Below are positions 1 to 7,192 of a stretch of 21,995 nt of DNA, piece by piece; positions within the stretch are counted from its first letter, which is position 1; each line of letters begins with the position of its first letter. The notes below the pieces were generated by a model. The model did not search any database. It saw only the letters and a program-made list of their open reading frames with translations, and was not told the DNA's origin. This stretch comes from SCSIO-59966 sp046566185 (lineage in GTDB: Bacteria; Actinomycetota; Actinomycetes; Actinomycetales; SCSIO-59966), in the NCBI GenBank assembly GCA_046566185.1, contig JBKHXE010000055.1, forward strand, positions 1 through 21,995. Direction: 5' to 3'. The translations under genes were made by a program, and so were the position numbers.

Positions 1-1
1 C

Positions 2-319
2 GTCGAGGCGTACGGCTCCTACACGGTGCCGGCAGGTCAGCGGAGCGTCACCGCGCTCTCCGTCGCCTACGACGGCGGCGCCAGCCCCGGCGGCTTCGAC
101 CGGACGCTGTCGCTGTACAACGTCAGCACGGGCTCCTGGGAGGTGCTGCGGACGGACGCCCAGAGCGCCACCGACGTCTCCACGACGATCGACGTCGCCG
201 GTGACCCGATGCGCTTCGTGTCCAGTGCCGGAGAGATCCGGCTGCGGGTCGCCGGAACGCACCCGAAGGTGTTCGACCTCACGTCCGACCTCATGACGTT
301 CACGGTGACCCACCGGTGA
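2..319 (+). CDS. C-terminal part of an unrecognised, probably extracytoplasmic protein (5' end outside window)
   Basis: The reading frame is open from the first bases of the window and ends with TGA at 317-319, so only about 105 C-terminal residues are visible. An internal GTG at 26 could be read as a start, but the frame continues upstream of it, so this is most likely a gene cut by the window edge. The visible part is rich in Thr, Ser, Val and Gly, has no cysteine, and alternates polar and hydrophobic residues as expected for a beta-sandwich domain of a secreted or surface protein. I recognise no family motif. The stop overlaps the GTG start of the next gene (GTGA, 316-319), so the two are translationally coupled and probably act together. 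Confidence 0.6.
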   Translation, partial: VEAYGSYTVPAGQRSVTALSVAYDGGASPGGFDRTLSLYNVSTGSWEVLRTDAQSATDVSTTIDVAGDPMRFVSSAGEIRLRVAGTHPKVFDLTSDLMTFTVTHR

Positions 320-912
320 GCGACTGGGGGCGGCAGGCGCTGCTGGCAGCCGCCGCGGTCGCCGTGGTCGTGGGCGGGGTGTGGGGCGTCCTCACCCCCC
401 GGGAGGCCGGGCACCCCCACCCCCCGGCGTCACCCGCGGCCGCGGCGCCCACGGTCGACGTGCCGGGGGGCGTCCTGCGGCTGGACGGCCTCGCCGACAA
501 GACGGTCGGGCAGGCCATGCAGGGGATGAACATGCCGGACGACGTCCCCGTGGGCCTGCGGCGCTTCGCGGTGAACGTCACGCTGGCGACGACCGGCGAC
601 GAGCCGCTCCGCTACACCGAGCGTGACTTCACCGTGCAGGGCCCGGGGGTGGCGCCCGTCGTGCCGGTGCGCAGCGACTTCGACTCCGGCGCCGTCCCGG
701 CCGGCACGGCGCTCTCGGGCAGCATCACGTTCGAGGTGCCCGACGACGTGACGGCGGTCGGCCTGCGCTTCCGCGACTCCGCCATGCTGCCGGTCCCTCC
801 GCTGCCGGCCGTCGAGCCGGACGGCGGCCACCACCCGGCCACGACCACCGCGCCGACTGCTCCTGCGGCCACCGAGCCCGGACACGACGACGGTCACGAC
901 CACGACCACTGA
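316..912 (+). CDS. Membrane-anchored extracytoplasmic protein with Met cluster and His/Asp-rich C-terminal tail
   Basis: This is a 198-residue protein. One hydrophobic segment (about residues 7-26) follows a very short cytoplasmic end and acts as an uncleaved anchor or signal peptide. A Pro/Ala/His linker (about 30-47) leads to a compact beta-rich domain (about 48-165). The domain has a methionine cluster (Met68, Met71, Met73) and a conserved-looking segment on perturbation of charged and polar residues, resembling immunoglobulin-like DUF4352-type domains; that assignment is tentative. The last nine residues alternate His with Asp and Gly. Met clusters and His/Asp tails are common in proteins that bind copper or other divalent metals, so periplasm-side metal binding is plausible but inferred. 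The GTG start overlaps the preceding stop by four bases. No cysteine is present. Confidence 0.75.
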   Translation: MSDWGRQALLAAAAVAVVVGGVWGVLTPREAGHPHPPASPAAAAPTVDVPGGVLRLDGLADKTVGQAMQGMNMPDDVPVGLRRFAVNVTLATTGDEPLRYTERDFTVQGPGVAPVVPVRSDFDSGAVPAGTALSGSITFEVPDDVTAVGLRFRDSAMLPVPPLPAVEPDGGHHPATTTAPTAPAATEPGHDDGHDHDH

Positions 913-933
913 CCCGAGGGGCTCACCGGTCAG
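909..933. terminator. Hairpin between convergent genes (possible bidirectional terminator)
   Basis: CTGACC (909-914) and GGTCAG (928-933) form a perfect 6-bp inverted repeat around a 13-base loop. The arms contain the stop codons of both convergent genes. There is no T tract, so intrinsic termination is uncertain. Confidence 0.3.
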
Positions 934-1739
934 CGCAGGTAGGACGCTCCGTTCAGGTCCAGGACGGCGCCGGACGCCCACTCGGCCTCCGGGGAGGCGA
1001 GCCAGAGCACCGCCGACGCCACCTCCTCGGGCTCCGCCACACGCCCGAAGGGGCTCTGCGCCCGGACCGCGTCGCCGGCGGGTGAGTCGAGCACGGACGA
1101 CGCCATGTCGGTGGCGACGAAGCCCGGCGCCACGGACGTCACGGCGATGCCGTGCCGCCCCAGCGAGACGGCAAGCGACTGGCCGAGGGCGTGCACCCCC
1201 GCCTTGCTCGCGCCGTACGCGGGGACGTCGGGCTCGCCGCGGTAGGCCCCGCGGGAGCCGACGTTCACGACGCGGCCCCGCGGCAGCCCGTCGGCCGGTG
1301 GCGCGGCGAGCATGTGCCGGGCCACGCACCACGTGACGTTGGCGGTGCCGAGCAGGTTGACCTCGATCGTCCGCCGCCACGCGGAGACCCAGTGGTCGTA
1401 GTCCGACTCGTCGAGCGGGTGGTCGATGCGGCGGCTGCCGCCGGCCGGGTCCGAGGTGAACAGCGCGGCGTTGTTCACCAGGACGTCGACGCGGCCCAGC
1501 CCGCCGACCGCCTCGTCGACCATCCGGGCGACCTCGGCGGGGTCCGCCACGTCCGCCCCGACGGCGAGGTGGCCCGCCCCGTCCAGCGACGCCAGCACCT
1601 CCTCGGCCCGGTCATGGGCACCGCGGTACCCCACGGCCACGCGGTCGCCCCGGGCGGCGAAGGCACGGGCCACGGCGGCGCCGATGCCACGGGACGCGCC
1701 GGTGACGAGCACTCCTCGTGAGGCGGACGTGCTGCTCAT
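930..1739 (-). CDS. Short-chain dehydrogenase/reductase (SDR), NAD(P)-dependent
   Basis: A 269-residue classical SDR. The cofactor-binding TGASRGIG motif is at residues 13-20, NNAA at 89-92, the active-site Asn near 128, catalytic Ser162, and the YxxxK pair Tyr175/Lys179. It is followed by a PG turn and T/D at 205-211, as in FabG-like enzymes. It should oxidise or reduce a hydroxyl/keto group with NAD(P)(H) in the cytoplasm; the substrate cannot be read from sequence. About 15 extra residues lie between NNAA and the active-site Asn. I chose the ATG at 1739 because it places the Rossmann motif at the usual distance from the N-terminus. The frame stays open far upstream, but that stretch belongs to the MOSC gene. 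The start lies 23 bases after the MOSC stop, so the two are probably cotranscribed. Confidence 0.88.
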   Translation of the reverse strand: MSSTSASRGVLVTGASRGIGAAVARAFAARGDRVAVGYRGAHDRAEEVLASLDGAGHLAVGADVADPAEVARMVDEAVGGLGRVDVLVNNAALFTSDPAGGSRRIDHPLDESDYDHWVSAWRRTIEVNLLGTANVTWCVARHMLAAPPADGLPRGRVVNVGSRGAYRGEPDVPAYGASKAGVHALGQSLAVSLGRHGIAVTSVAPGFVATDMASSVLDSPAGDAVRAQSPFGRVAEPEEVASAVLWLASPEAEWASGAVLDLNGASYLR

Positions 1740-1762
1740 GGCGACGACCCTAGGGGCGTCGC

Positions 1763-2551
1763 TCAGACGAACGTCGCGGGGTCTCCGAGGCGGGCCGTGC
1801 CCGGGGTGACCACCCGGGCCCCGACGCCGAAGACGATCTCGCCGTCGACCACCCGGTCCCGGGCGAGCAGGCGGAGGGGATCGTCGGCCTCCCGGGCGCC
1901 GTTCCCCGGGCGGAGCCGGACGACGCCGCACCGTGGCACCAGCCCGCCGATCTCCAGCTCGACGCTGCCGACGTGGAGGCGGCGCCCGATCCACTCGTCC
2001 TCCGGGAACCCGGGGTCGGGCCCGGTGTCCAGGCAGAGGGTTCCGCGGAACCGCTCGGGGTCGATCGCGTCGCGCCCGGCGCGGCGCGCCAGCTCCGCCA
2101 GCGCCGACGTCGTCACGATCGTGACCGGCGCGTCCCACACGACCTCTCCTGGGGCGGCGACCACGGCCAGCGTGACGGGCCGACCGGTGTACCGGGACAG
2201 CGTCCGGTCCCACGGGCCGGGGGTGAGACGCAGCCGCGCCCGTCGACCCCAGTAGTCCGCCGTCACCACGCTGCCGGGCTCGGTGTCCGGCCGCAGGGTG
2301 GTGCCCTCCGGCAGGGCGACGAGCAGCTGCCCGTCGTCGTCCACCTCGGCGCGGAGGGCGAGGAGCGCCGGGTTCTCCACGGTGCGCAGGACTCGGGCTC
2401 GCTCCGGGTCGTCGGCGCGCTCCACCAGGCACCAGCGCCGGTCATGGGACGGGCCCTCGTCGGACAGGTCGAGCGCGGCAGGCGAGGTGTGCCCGGCACC
2501 CTTGAGCGGTGTCAGGCCGAACCTGGCGACCGTACCGACCAGACGCGTCAC
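1763..2551 (-). CDS. MOSC domain protein (molybdenum cofactor sulfurase C-terminal type)
   Basis: A 262-residue protein with an N-terminal beta-barrel MOSC_N-like domain (it opens V-x-x-L, then TPLKG at 14-18) and a C-terminal MOSC domain. Family features visible include RFRGTL at 167-172, the WIGRRLHVG segment at 187-195, and the single conserved cysteine of the LVPRC motif (Cys208), which in MOSC proteins handles sulfur or molybdenum cofactor. It may take part in sulfur-carrier chemistry, such as reduction of N-hydroxylated compounds (YiiM/mARC-like), but the substrate is unknown. The start is GTG at 2551, with GTG at 2554 as an alternative. An ATG further upstream would overlap the divergent gene and adds non-homologous-looking sequence. 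It is followed after 23 bases by the SDR gene. Confidence 0.8.
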   Translation of the reverse strand: MTRLVGTVARFGLTPLKGAGHTSPAALDLSDEGPSHDRRWCLVERADDPERARVLRTVENPALLALRAEVDDDGQLLVALPEGTTLRPDTEPGSVVTADYWGRRARLRLTPGPWDRTLSRYTGRPVTLAVVAAPGEVVWDAPVTIVTTSALAELARRAGRDAIDPERFRGTLCLDTGPDPGFPEDEWIGRRLHVGSVELEIGGLVPRCGVVRLRPGNGAREADDPLRLLARDRVVDGEIVFGVGARVVTPGTARLGDPATFV

Positions 2552-2557
2552 CACCGG

Positions 2558-2582
2558 ATCATCTCGCGGCCGCTGGCATGAT
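2558..2582. promoter_or_regulatory. Divergent -10-like elements for MOSC gene and argA
   Basis: On the minus strand GATGAT (2563-2558) lies 6 bases before the GTG at 2551. On the plus strand CATGAT (2577-2582) lies 6 bases before the ATG at 2589. Neither start has a Shine-Dalgarno sequence, which fits leaderless transcripts. Both hexamers lack the first T of the consensus, so this is weaker than other cases in the window. Confidence 0.35.
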
Positions 2583-2588
2583 CGGCGC

Positions 2589-3083
2589 ATGGTGGTCGTT
2601 CGGCGTGCCCGCACGAAGGACGTACGCGGCATCAGGGACCTCGTCCAGCCGCTGGCCGAGCAGCGTGTGCTCATCGCGAAGGAGGCGGTGGCGTACTACG
2701 AGGCGCTGCAGGAGTTCCGCGTCGCCGAGGTCGACGGTCGGCTCGCGGGATGCGGTGCGCTGCACGTGATGTGGGAGGACCTGGCCGAGGTCCGCACCCT
2801 CGCCGTCGACCCCCGGCACCGCGGTCGCGGTGTCGGTGGCGCCCTCCTCGAGAGGTTGCTGGACGACGCCCGCGAGCTCGGCGTCCAGCGGGTCTTCACC
2901 CTGACCTTCGAGGTGGCCTTCTTCGCCCGGCACGGGTTCGAGGTGATCGACGGAACCCCGGTGGCTCCCGAGGTCTACCTCGAGCTGCTGCGCAGCCACG
3001 ACGACGGCGTGGCCGAGTTCCTCGACCTGGCGCGCGTCAAGCCGAACACCCTGGGCAACACCCGGATGCTGCGCACGCTCTGA
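2589..3083 (+). CDS. argA: Amino-acid N-acetyltransferase (short actinobacterial ArgA, glutamate N-acetyltransferase)
   Basis: A 164-residue single-domain GNAT protein. The acetyl-CoA pyrophosphate-binding loop is at about 72-85 (VDPRHRGRGVGG, with Arg78-Gly79-Arg80-Gly81), and FFARHGF at 111-117 is typical of the family's last beta strands. The overall pattern (VRRARTKDV start, GCGALHVMWEDL, EFLDLARVKPNTLGNTRML end) matches, from memory, the short stand-alone ArgA of M. tuberculosis (Rv2747). It transfers acetyl from acetyl-CoA to L-glutamate, the first step of arginine biosynthesis, in the cytoplasm. Unlike Escherichia coli ArgA it lacks an amino-acid-kinase domain. The ATG at 2589 is preferred because the matching fold begins there; in-frame upstream codons overlap the divergent MOSC gene. 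Confidence 0.85.
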   Translation: MVVVRRARTKDVRGIRDLVQPLAEQRVLIAKEAVAYYEALQEFRVAEVDGRLAGCGALHVMWEDLAEVRTLAVDPRHRGRGVGGALLERLLDDARELGVQRVFTLTFEVAFFARHGFEVIDGTPVAPEVYLELLRSHDDGVAEFLDLARVKPNTLGNTRMLRTL

Positions 3084-3097
3084 CCGGCGCTGCCGGT
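3083..3097. terminator. Perfect hairpin between convergent stop codons
   Basis: ACCGGC (3083-3088) and GCCGGT (3092-3097) pair perfectly around a 3-base loop, exactly between the argA stop and the stop of the convergent membrane protein gene. It may act as a shared bidirectional terminator or transcript-end stabiliser. No T tract is visible. Confidence 0.4.
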
Positions 3098-3589
3098 TCA
3101 CCCGACGTGCGGGGCGCGGGCGACTCGGCGCAGCGGCCGCCGCAGCACCGTGAGGACGACGCAGACCTGCGCGAGCACGCCGAGCCCGACGGCGGACGTC
3201 AGCGCGGCGGTGGCGCGCGGCTCGAGCAGCACCGGCATGCCGGCGGCGAGCAGGCCGGCTGCCACCGTGGTGGCGGTGACGGTGACGCGCAGCGCCCGGT
3301 CGGTGGCCGCCGCGGCTCCGCGCGGGTCGTCGCCGGCGCGGACACGGCGCAGCCGCAGGGCGGCCCCGGCCGCGGCGACGAGACCGGCCGTCTGCCCCAG
3401 GAGGAGCAGGACGACGACGGGCAGGGTGCCGGCGCCCACCCGGCCGGACGACACCACGAGGAACGCCGTCGCGATGGCCCCGGCAGCGGCGCCGGCGACG
3501 GCGGCGCCGAGCACGGCGCGGGCCAGGGCGCGCTCCGTCACGGCCATGAGCAGGTCGCCGGAGTCGTCCGACGGGGTGGGCCCGGTCAT
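3098..3589 (-). CDS. Small four-helix integral membrane protein, unknown function
   Basis: A 163-residue protein with four predicted hydrophobic segments at about 24-46, 54-78, 99-121 and 127-149. The loop between helices two and three is charged (RLRRVRAGDDPR) and the C-terminus is Arg-rich, suggesting cytoplasmic loops. I recognise no catalytic or transport motif. The ATG overlaps the mutY stop by four bases (ATGA, 3586-3589), so it is translated from the mutY mRNA. Coupling to a DNA repair gene need not mean a shared function. It converges with argA 14 bases away. Confidence 0.72.
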   Translation of the reverse strand: MTGPTPSDDSGDLLMAVTERALARAVLGAAVAGAAAGAIATAFLVVSSGRVGAGTLPVVVLLLLGQTAGLVAAAGAALRLRRVRAGDDPRGAAAATDRALRVTVTATTVAAGLLAAGMPVLLEPRATAALTSAVGLGVLAQVCVVLTVLRRPLRRVARAPHVG

Positions 3590-4473
3590 CGGACTCTCGT
3601 CACCGGCAGCCGGAAACGATTGCGCGACAGCGGTTGCACCAGGCCGTCGGCGACGAGCCCGTCCAGGCAGCGCTCACGCTGGACGTCGTCGTGCCAGACC
3701 GCCCGCAGGTCCTCGAGCGAGACCGGGCCGGGTGACTCGCGCAGGACGGCCATCAGGCGACCGCGCACCTGGCGGTCGCTGCCGGCCCACGTCTGGCCGC
3801 GTGCGGCCGGGCCGTCGTGGGCGGGGCGCCCGGCGGCGTGCCACCCGCACTGGCGGCTCACCGGGCACGCCGCGCACCGCGGCGCCCTCGCGGTGCAGAC
3901 GAGGGCGCCGAGCTCCATCACCGCCACCGACCACCGGGCCGCGGTGCTGTCGTCGTCCGGCAGCAGGTCGACAGCGACCCGTCGCTCGCCGGCGGTCAGG
4001 GCGGGCGCCGGCAGCGCCCGGCCGGAGACGGCGCGGGCGTGGACGCGCCGCACGTTGGTGTCGACGACGGCGTGCCGCCGACCGAACGCGAACGCGGACA
4101 CGGCCGCCGCGGTGTACTCGCCGACGCCCGGCAGGGCCAGCAGCGCGGCGTGGTCGTCCGGGACCTGCCCGCCGTGGAGCTCGGTGACCGTCGACGCCGC
4201 GGCGTGCAGCCGCAGCGCGCGGCGCGGGTAGCCCAGCCGGCCCCAGGCGCGCACCGCCTCGCCCGGAGAGTCGGCGGCGAGGGCTGACGGCGTCGGCCAG
4301 CGGTCCATCCACTCCCGCCAGACCGGCAGCACGCGGGCGACGGGCGTCTGCTGCAGCATCACCTCGCTGACCAGCACTCCCCAGGCACCGGCATCGTCCC
4401 GCCGCCACGGCAGGTCGCGCGCCGCGCCGGCGTACCAGCGGAGCACGGGCGCGTGCAGGTCATGGGTCGGCAT
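3586..4473 (-). CDS. mutY: A/G-specific adenine glycosylase MutY
   Basis: A 295-residue HhH-GPD base-excision repair glycosylase that removes adenine mispaired with 8-oxoguanine or guanine. Visible features are catalytic Glu37 in SEVMLQQT, the helix-hairpin-helix LPGVGEY at 114-120, the catalytic Asp138 in VVDTNVRRV, and the 4Fe-4S ligands Cys193-X6-Cys200-X2-Cys203-X5-Cys209. The region after residue about 225 is a short winged-helix-like segment rather than the full NUDIX-like 8-oxoG recognition domain of E. coli MutY, as is usual for actinobacterial forms of about 300 residues. The ATG at 4473 has GACAAT 8 bases upstream and no clear Shine-Dalgarno. A neighbourhood of mutY with disA and radA is conserved in actinobacteria; here it is split by the alkB cassette. 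Confidence 0.92.
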   Translation of the reverse strand: MPTHDLHAPVLRWYAGAARDLPWRRDDAGAWGVLVSEVMLQQTPVARVLPVWREWMDRWPTPSALAADSPGEAVRAWGRLGYPRRALRLHAAASTVTELHGGQVPDDHAALLALPGVGEYTAAAVSAFAFGRRHAVVDTNVRRVHARAVSGRALPAPALTAGERRVAVDLLPDDDSTAARWSVAVMELGALVCTARAPRCAACPVSRQCGWHAAGRPAHDGPAARGQTWAGSDRQVRGRLMAVLRESPGPVSLEDLRAVWHDDVQRERCLDGLVADGLVQPLSRNRFRLPVTRVR

Positions 4474-4541
4474 CGGCAGCGATTGTCCCGCAGGGCCTCC
4501 TGCGGGCGGCGTGGTGTCCGCCGCCGACCGGCGCGCCGACC

Positions 4542-4547
4542 TACCGT
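4542..4547 (+). promoter_or_regulatory. -10 element TACCGT, leaderless GTG start
   Basis: TACCGT is followed by 6 bases and then the GTG at 4554. There is no Shine-Dalgarno. The geometry implies that transcription begins at or next to the start codon. Confidence 0.5.
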
Positions 4548-4553
4548 CGTCGT

Positions 4554-5165
4554 GTGAGGCGGCTCCTGCGACCGGTCGGGCGGCACCGGGCCGCCGTCTA
4601 CTGGCGCCGCCGGCTCGTGCTGCTCTGCCTCGTGGCCGCCGTGGTCGTCGGGGTCGTCGTGGCGCTGGCGGGACGCGACGAGCCGGCCGGGCCGGCGGCC
4701 GCGCCGTCCGCGTCGTCCGCGTCGTCTCCGGCGCCGACCGAGCCGGCCGCGACCGAGCCGGCCGCGACCGAGCCGCAGGCGTGCCCCGCCGACGCCCTCG
4801 ACGTCTCGGTCAGCACGGACTCCCGCGAGTACGGCGCGGGGGACGTTCCCCGGCTGACCCTCTCGGTCGCCGTCTCGGGGGCGGCCCCGTGCGTCGTCGA
4901 CCTGGTCTCCGCGGGGGCCGTCGAGCTGCTCGTCACCTCGGGTGACGAGCGCGTCTGGTCGAGCGCCGACTGCGGCGGTGACCTGCCGGGCCGCCCGGTG
5001 ACCCTGCGGCCCGGAGACGTCGAGCAGCAGGTGGTCAGCTGGCAGCGACTGCGGTCGCAGGAAGGCTGCCCGGCGGCGCTGACCGACGTGGCGCCCGGCA
5101 GCTACCGGCTCACCGGGCGGGTGGGCGACGCGACGAGCGAGCCCGTCGACTTCACCCTCGACTGA
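4554..5165 (+). CDS. Membrane-anchored extracytoplasmic protein near mutY, unknown function
   Basis: A 203-residue protein. An Arg-rich cytoplasmic N-terminus with a YWRRR motif (16-20) precedes one transmembrane helix (about 20-40). A low-complexity Ala/Pro/Ser/Thr/Glu linker (about 41-76) contains a tandem PAATE repeat. The outer domain (about 77-203) is beta-rich with four cysteines (CPAD, APC, ADC, EGC) that could form two disulfides outside the cell. The domain resembles small Ig-like ligand or inhibitor domains, but I recognise no family. M. tuberculosis has a similarly placed membrane protein (Rv3587c) between disA and mutY, so it is probably the positional counterpart; this is from memory. 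The GTG at 4554 is chosen for the TACCGT element just upstream and for the correct topology. Confidence 0.75.
   Translation: MRRLLRPVGRHRAAVYWRRRLVLLCLVAAVVVGVVVALAGRDEPAGPAAAPSASSASSPAPTEPAATEPAATEPQACPADALDVSVSTDSREYGAGDVPRLTLSVAVSGAAPCVVDLVSAGAVELLVTSGDERVWSSADCGGDLPGRPVTLRPGDVEQQVVSWQRLRSQEGCPAALTDVAPGSYRLTGRVGDATSEPVDFTLD
4736..4775 (+). repeat. 15-bp in-frame tandem repeat (2.7 copies)
   Basis: The unit GACCGAGCCGGCCGC occurs at 4736-4750 and 4751-4765, with a 10-base partial copy at 4766-4775. It encodes repeated Pro-Ala-Ala-Thr-Glu in the linker of the anchored protein. Copy number could vary between strains without breaking the frame. Confidence 0.85.
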
Positions 5166-5168
5166 GGT

Positions 5169-5735
5169 TCACCCCAGAAGACGCGAGACGAGCCACGCGA
5201 GGTCGTCCGCCGTCCGCTCCGGCGTCGCCGACGGCTGCGTCACGTGGCTGAGCACCAGCCGGACCACGGCGTCCACGACCACCGCGGCCTGCGCGCCGTC
5301 CAGGGGCACCGCGTAGGCCGCAACCCTCTCGCGGACGACGTCCTCGGCCGCGACGAGCAGGGACCCCGAGTGCGTCGTGAGCAGCGGCAGCAGGTCGGAG
5401 GCCGCCCCGTGGGACGCCGAGGCGATCGCCTGCAGCAGGGCGTTGTCGCGGGCGAGCTGCAGCACACCGCGGGCCGCCGCACGCACCGCCTCGACGAGGT
5501 CGTCGGGATGGGCGTCGAAGGCCCGCCGGACCGCGGCGAGGAACTGCTCGAGCTCGCGGGCCACCATCGCCTCGGCGAGCGCCGGCTTGGAGCCGATCTC
5601 GTTGTAGACGGTCTGCCGGCTGACGCCGACCGCGTCCGCGAGGCGGCCCATGGTCACCGACGACCAGCCGTCCCGGACCGTCAGCTCGACGGCCTGGGCG
5701 ACGATCCGCTGCTGCAGGGGGCGCTCGCTGCTCAC
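5169..5735 (-). CDS. TetR-family transcriptional regulator, probable repressor of the alkB operon
   Basis: A 188-residue TetR/AcrR regulator. The N-terminal three-helix DNA-binding domain covers about residues 8-53, with the HTH at about 28-48 (MGRLADAVGVSRQTVYNEIGSK). The C-terminal helical ligand and dimer domain spans about 60-188. Its GTG start overlaps the alkB stop (GTGA, 5732-5735), so it is made from the alkB mRNA. A TetR gene directly after an AlkB-rubredoxin fusion recalls AlkX of Dietzia, which as I recall represses its own alkW1-alkX operon and responds to fatty acids. The palindromic site over the alkB promoter is the likely operator. The inducer is not visible from sequence; an alkane oxidation product is the natural guess. 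Confidence 0.88.
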   Translation of the reverse strand: MSSERPLQQRIVAQAVELTVRDGWSSVTMGRLADAVGVSRQTVYNEIGSKPALAEAMVARELEQFLAAVRRAFDAHPDDLVEAVRAAARGVLQLARDNALLQAIASASHGAASDLLPLLTTHSGSLLVAAEDVVRERVAAYAVPLDGAQAAVVVDAVVRLVLSHVTQPSATPERTADDLAWLVSRLLG

Positions 5736-7114
5736 GCGAGCGCAGGGTCGACGGGCACGAAGTCGACCTTCTCACGCACTCCGCAGTCCGGGCAGCACCA
5801 GTCGTCCGGCACCTGCGACCAGGCCGTCCCGGCGGCGAAGCCCTCCCGCTCGTCGCCCGCGGCGACCTCGTACACGTACCCGCACCCCGGGCAACGCGCG
5901 GCGAGGACGTCGTCGGCCGCGACCCGCGTGGTGTCCCGGGCGGCTGCTGCGGCGTCGTCCGTCGCCGGCGGCGGGTAGCGGCGCAGCACGTCCTCGCGCC
6001 GGCGGGGGTCGACGTTCGCGCGCCGGACGTCGCCGCCGACGTGGGCCAGCACCCGCGGGTCCATCACCCGCCGCCACCACGGCGGCACCAGGGCCATCCA
6101 GATCATCCCTGCGTACCCGGTCGGGAGCACCGGGGACTCCTCGACGTCGCGCAGCGCCTGGTAACGGCGCGTGGGGTTCGCGTGGTGGTCGCTGTGCCGC
6201 TGCAAGTGGTACAGCAGCACGTTGGTGGCGACGTTGTTGGAGTTCCAGCTGTGCCGCGGGTCGACGCGCTCGTAGCGCACCTTGCCCGGCACGCCGACCT
6301 TCTGCCGCAGCAGGCCGTAGTGCTCCATGTAGTTGATGACCTCGAGCAGCGAGATCGCCACGAACGCCTGCACGACGAGGTAGGGCAGCACCCCGACGCC
6401 GAGCCATGCGACGGTGGCGCCCCACAGCGCGGCCGACATCAGCCACGCGTCGAGAACGTCGTTGCCGAGTCGGAACGGGTGCCTGCCGCGGCGCGCGTAC
6501 CGGCGCCTCTCCAGCCGCCACGCGCTGCGGAGCGACCCCCACACGGTGCGCGGCCAGAACGCGTAGAAGCTCTCGCCCAGCCGGCTGCTCGCAGGGTCGT
6601 CCGGAGTGGCCACGCGCACGTGGTGGCCGCGGTTGTGCTCGATGGAGAAGTGGCCGTAGAAGCTCTGCGCCAGAGCGATCTTCGCCAGCCACCGTTCGTG
6701 GCTCTCCTTCTTGTGGCCCAGCTCGTGCGCGGTGTTGATGCCGATGCCGCCGATGCAGCCGATGGTGATCGCGAGGCCGACCTTGTCGAGGGTGGTCAGC
6801 CCGCCGCGGGCGATCGCCCACGACGCGGCTGCGAAGCCGGCGTACTGCACGGGCAGGAAGAGGTAGGTGATCCACCGGTACCAGCGGTCCTGCTCCAGGA
6901 CCTCGATGACGTCGTCCGGCGGGTTGGACCGGTCGAGCCCGACGAGCAGGTCGACCACCGGCACGATGCCGAGGACGACGATCGGTCCGATCCACAGCCA
7001 GCCGCCCCAACCGGTCCAGGAGTGCAGACCGAGGCCGACGAAGGCCAGGGACGGGACGACGAGGCCGATCAGCCAGAGGTACCGCTTGCGGTCGGTCCAC
7101 TCGGTCGCTGCCAT
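5732..7114 (-). CDS. alkB: Alkane 1-monooxygenase fused to C-terminal rubredoxin (AlkB-Rd)
   Basis: A 460-residue membrane di-iron hydroxylase that inserts oxygen at the terminal carbon of n-alkanes to give 1-alkanols. The hydrophobic helices include pairs near 13-60 and 83-130 and a later pair near 225-260. All histidine boxes are intact: HELGH at 130-134 with H139, EHNRGHH at 159-165, LQRHSDHHA at 304-312, plus the AlkB signature NYMEHYG at 261-267. A linker rich in Ala and Asp (about 383-400) leads to a rubredoxin domain with CPGCGY (Cys408, Cys411) and CPDCG (Cys441, Cys444), the iron-binding electron carrier for the hydroxylase. Such fusions are typical of actinobacteria (AlkW type). A strong GAGGAG ribosome site lies at 7126-7121. 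It still needs a rubredoxin reductase, which is not in this window. Confidence 0.96.
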   Translation of the reverse strand: MAATEWTDRKRYLWLIGLVVPSLAFVGLGLHSWTGWGGWLWIGPIVVLGIVPVVDLLVGLDRSNPPDDVIEVLEQDRWYRWITYLFLPVQYAGFAAASWAIARGGLTTLDKVGLAITIGCIGGIGINTAHELGHKKESHERWLAKIALAQSFYGHFSIEHNRGHHVRVATPDDPASSRLGESFYAFWPRTVWGSLRSAWRLERRRYARRGRHPFRLGNDVLDAWLMSAALWGATVAWLGVGVLPYLVVQAFVAISLLEVINYMEHYGLLRQKVGVPGKVRYERVDPRHSWNSNNVATNVLLYHLQRHSDHHANPTRRYQALRDVEESPVLPTGYAGMIWMALVPPWWRRVMDPRVLAHVGGDVRRANVDPRRREDVLRRYPPPATDDAAAAARDTTRVAADDVLAARCPGCGYVYEVAAGDEREGFAAGTAWSQVPDDWCCPDCGVREKVDFVPVDPALA

Positions 7115-7135
7115 GACACGCTCCTCGGTCGGTGA

Positions 7136-7192
7136 CTTGACAGAACCATAGAGATTGTCAAGTCACTTGACAAGAGAAACTCGGTTGTCAAG
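7136..7192. promoter_or_regulatory. Symmetric four-half-site operator upstream of alkB
   Basis: The core TTGTCAAGTCACTTGACAA (7155-7173) is a perfect inverted repeat of two 9-bp arms around one base. Two further half sites flank it: CTTGACAG at 7136-7143 and TTGTCAAG at 7185-7192. All four are mirror-symmetric about base 7164 (half-site spacings 19, 11 and 19). The core covers the -35 and most of the spacer of the predicted promoter, and the 7136-7143 half site lies at the expected transcript start. The adjacent TetR protein is the obvious candidate ligand. This is inferred from position; no binding evidence exists here. Confidence 0.7.
7145..7173 (-). promoter_or_regulatory. Predicted alkB promoter
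   Basis: Read on the minus strand, TTGTCA (7173-7168) and TATGGT (7150-7145) are separated by exactly 17 bases, a good sigma70-type fit. The predicted start is near 7138, leaving a leader of about 25 bases with GAGGAG at 7126-7121 before the ATG at 7114. Confidence 0.6.

Noticed and set aside
930..2432. A 500-codon minus-strand frame extending the SDR gene upstream
   Set aside because: The upstream part is Arg/Gly/Pro-rich out-of-frame sequence overlapping the MOSC gene; the SDR fold begins at the ATG at 1739.
2750..4231. Long plus-strand frames across argA, the membrane protein and mutY
   Set aside because: Arg/Pro/Gly-rich composition typical of antisense frames in GC-rich DNA; the opposite strand carries clear MutY motifs.
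3586..4473. Truncated MutY, because the full NUDIX-like C-terminal domain is missing
   Set aside because: Actinobacterial MutY proteins are normally about 300 residues; all catalytic and Fe-S residues are present.
6041..7135. A 364-codon plus-strand frame antisense to alkB
   Set aside because: The minus strand encodes every AlkB and rubredoxin motif; the antisense frame has no recognisable domain and biased His/Val/Arg composition.
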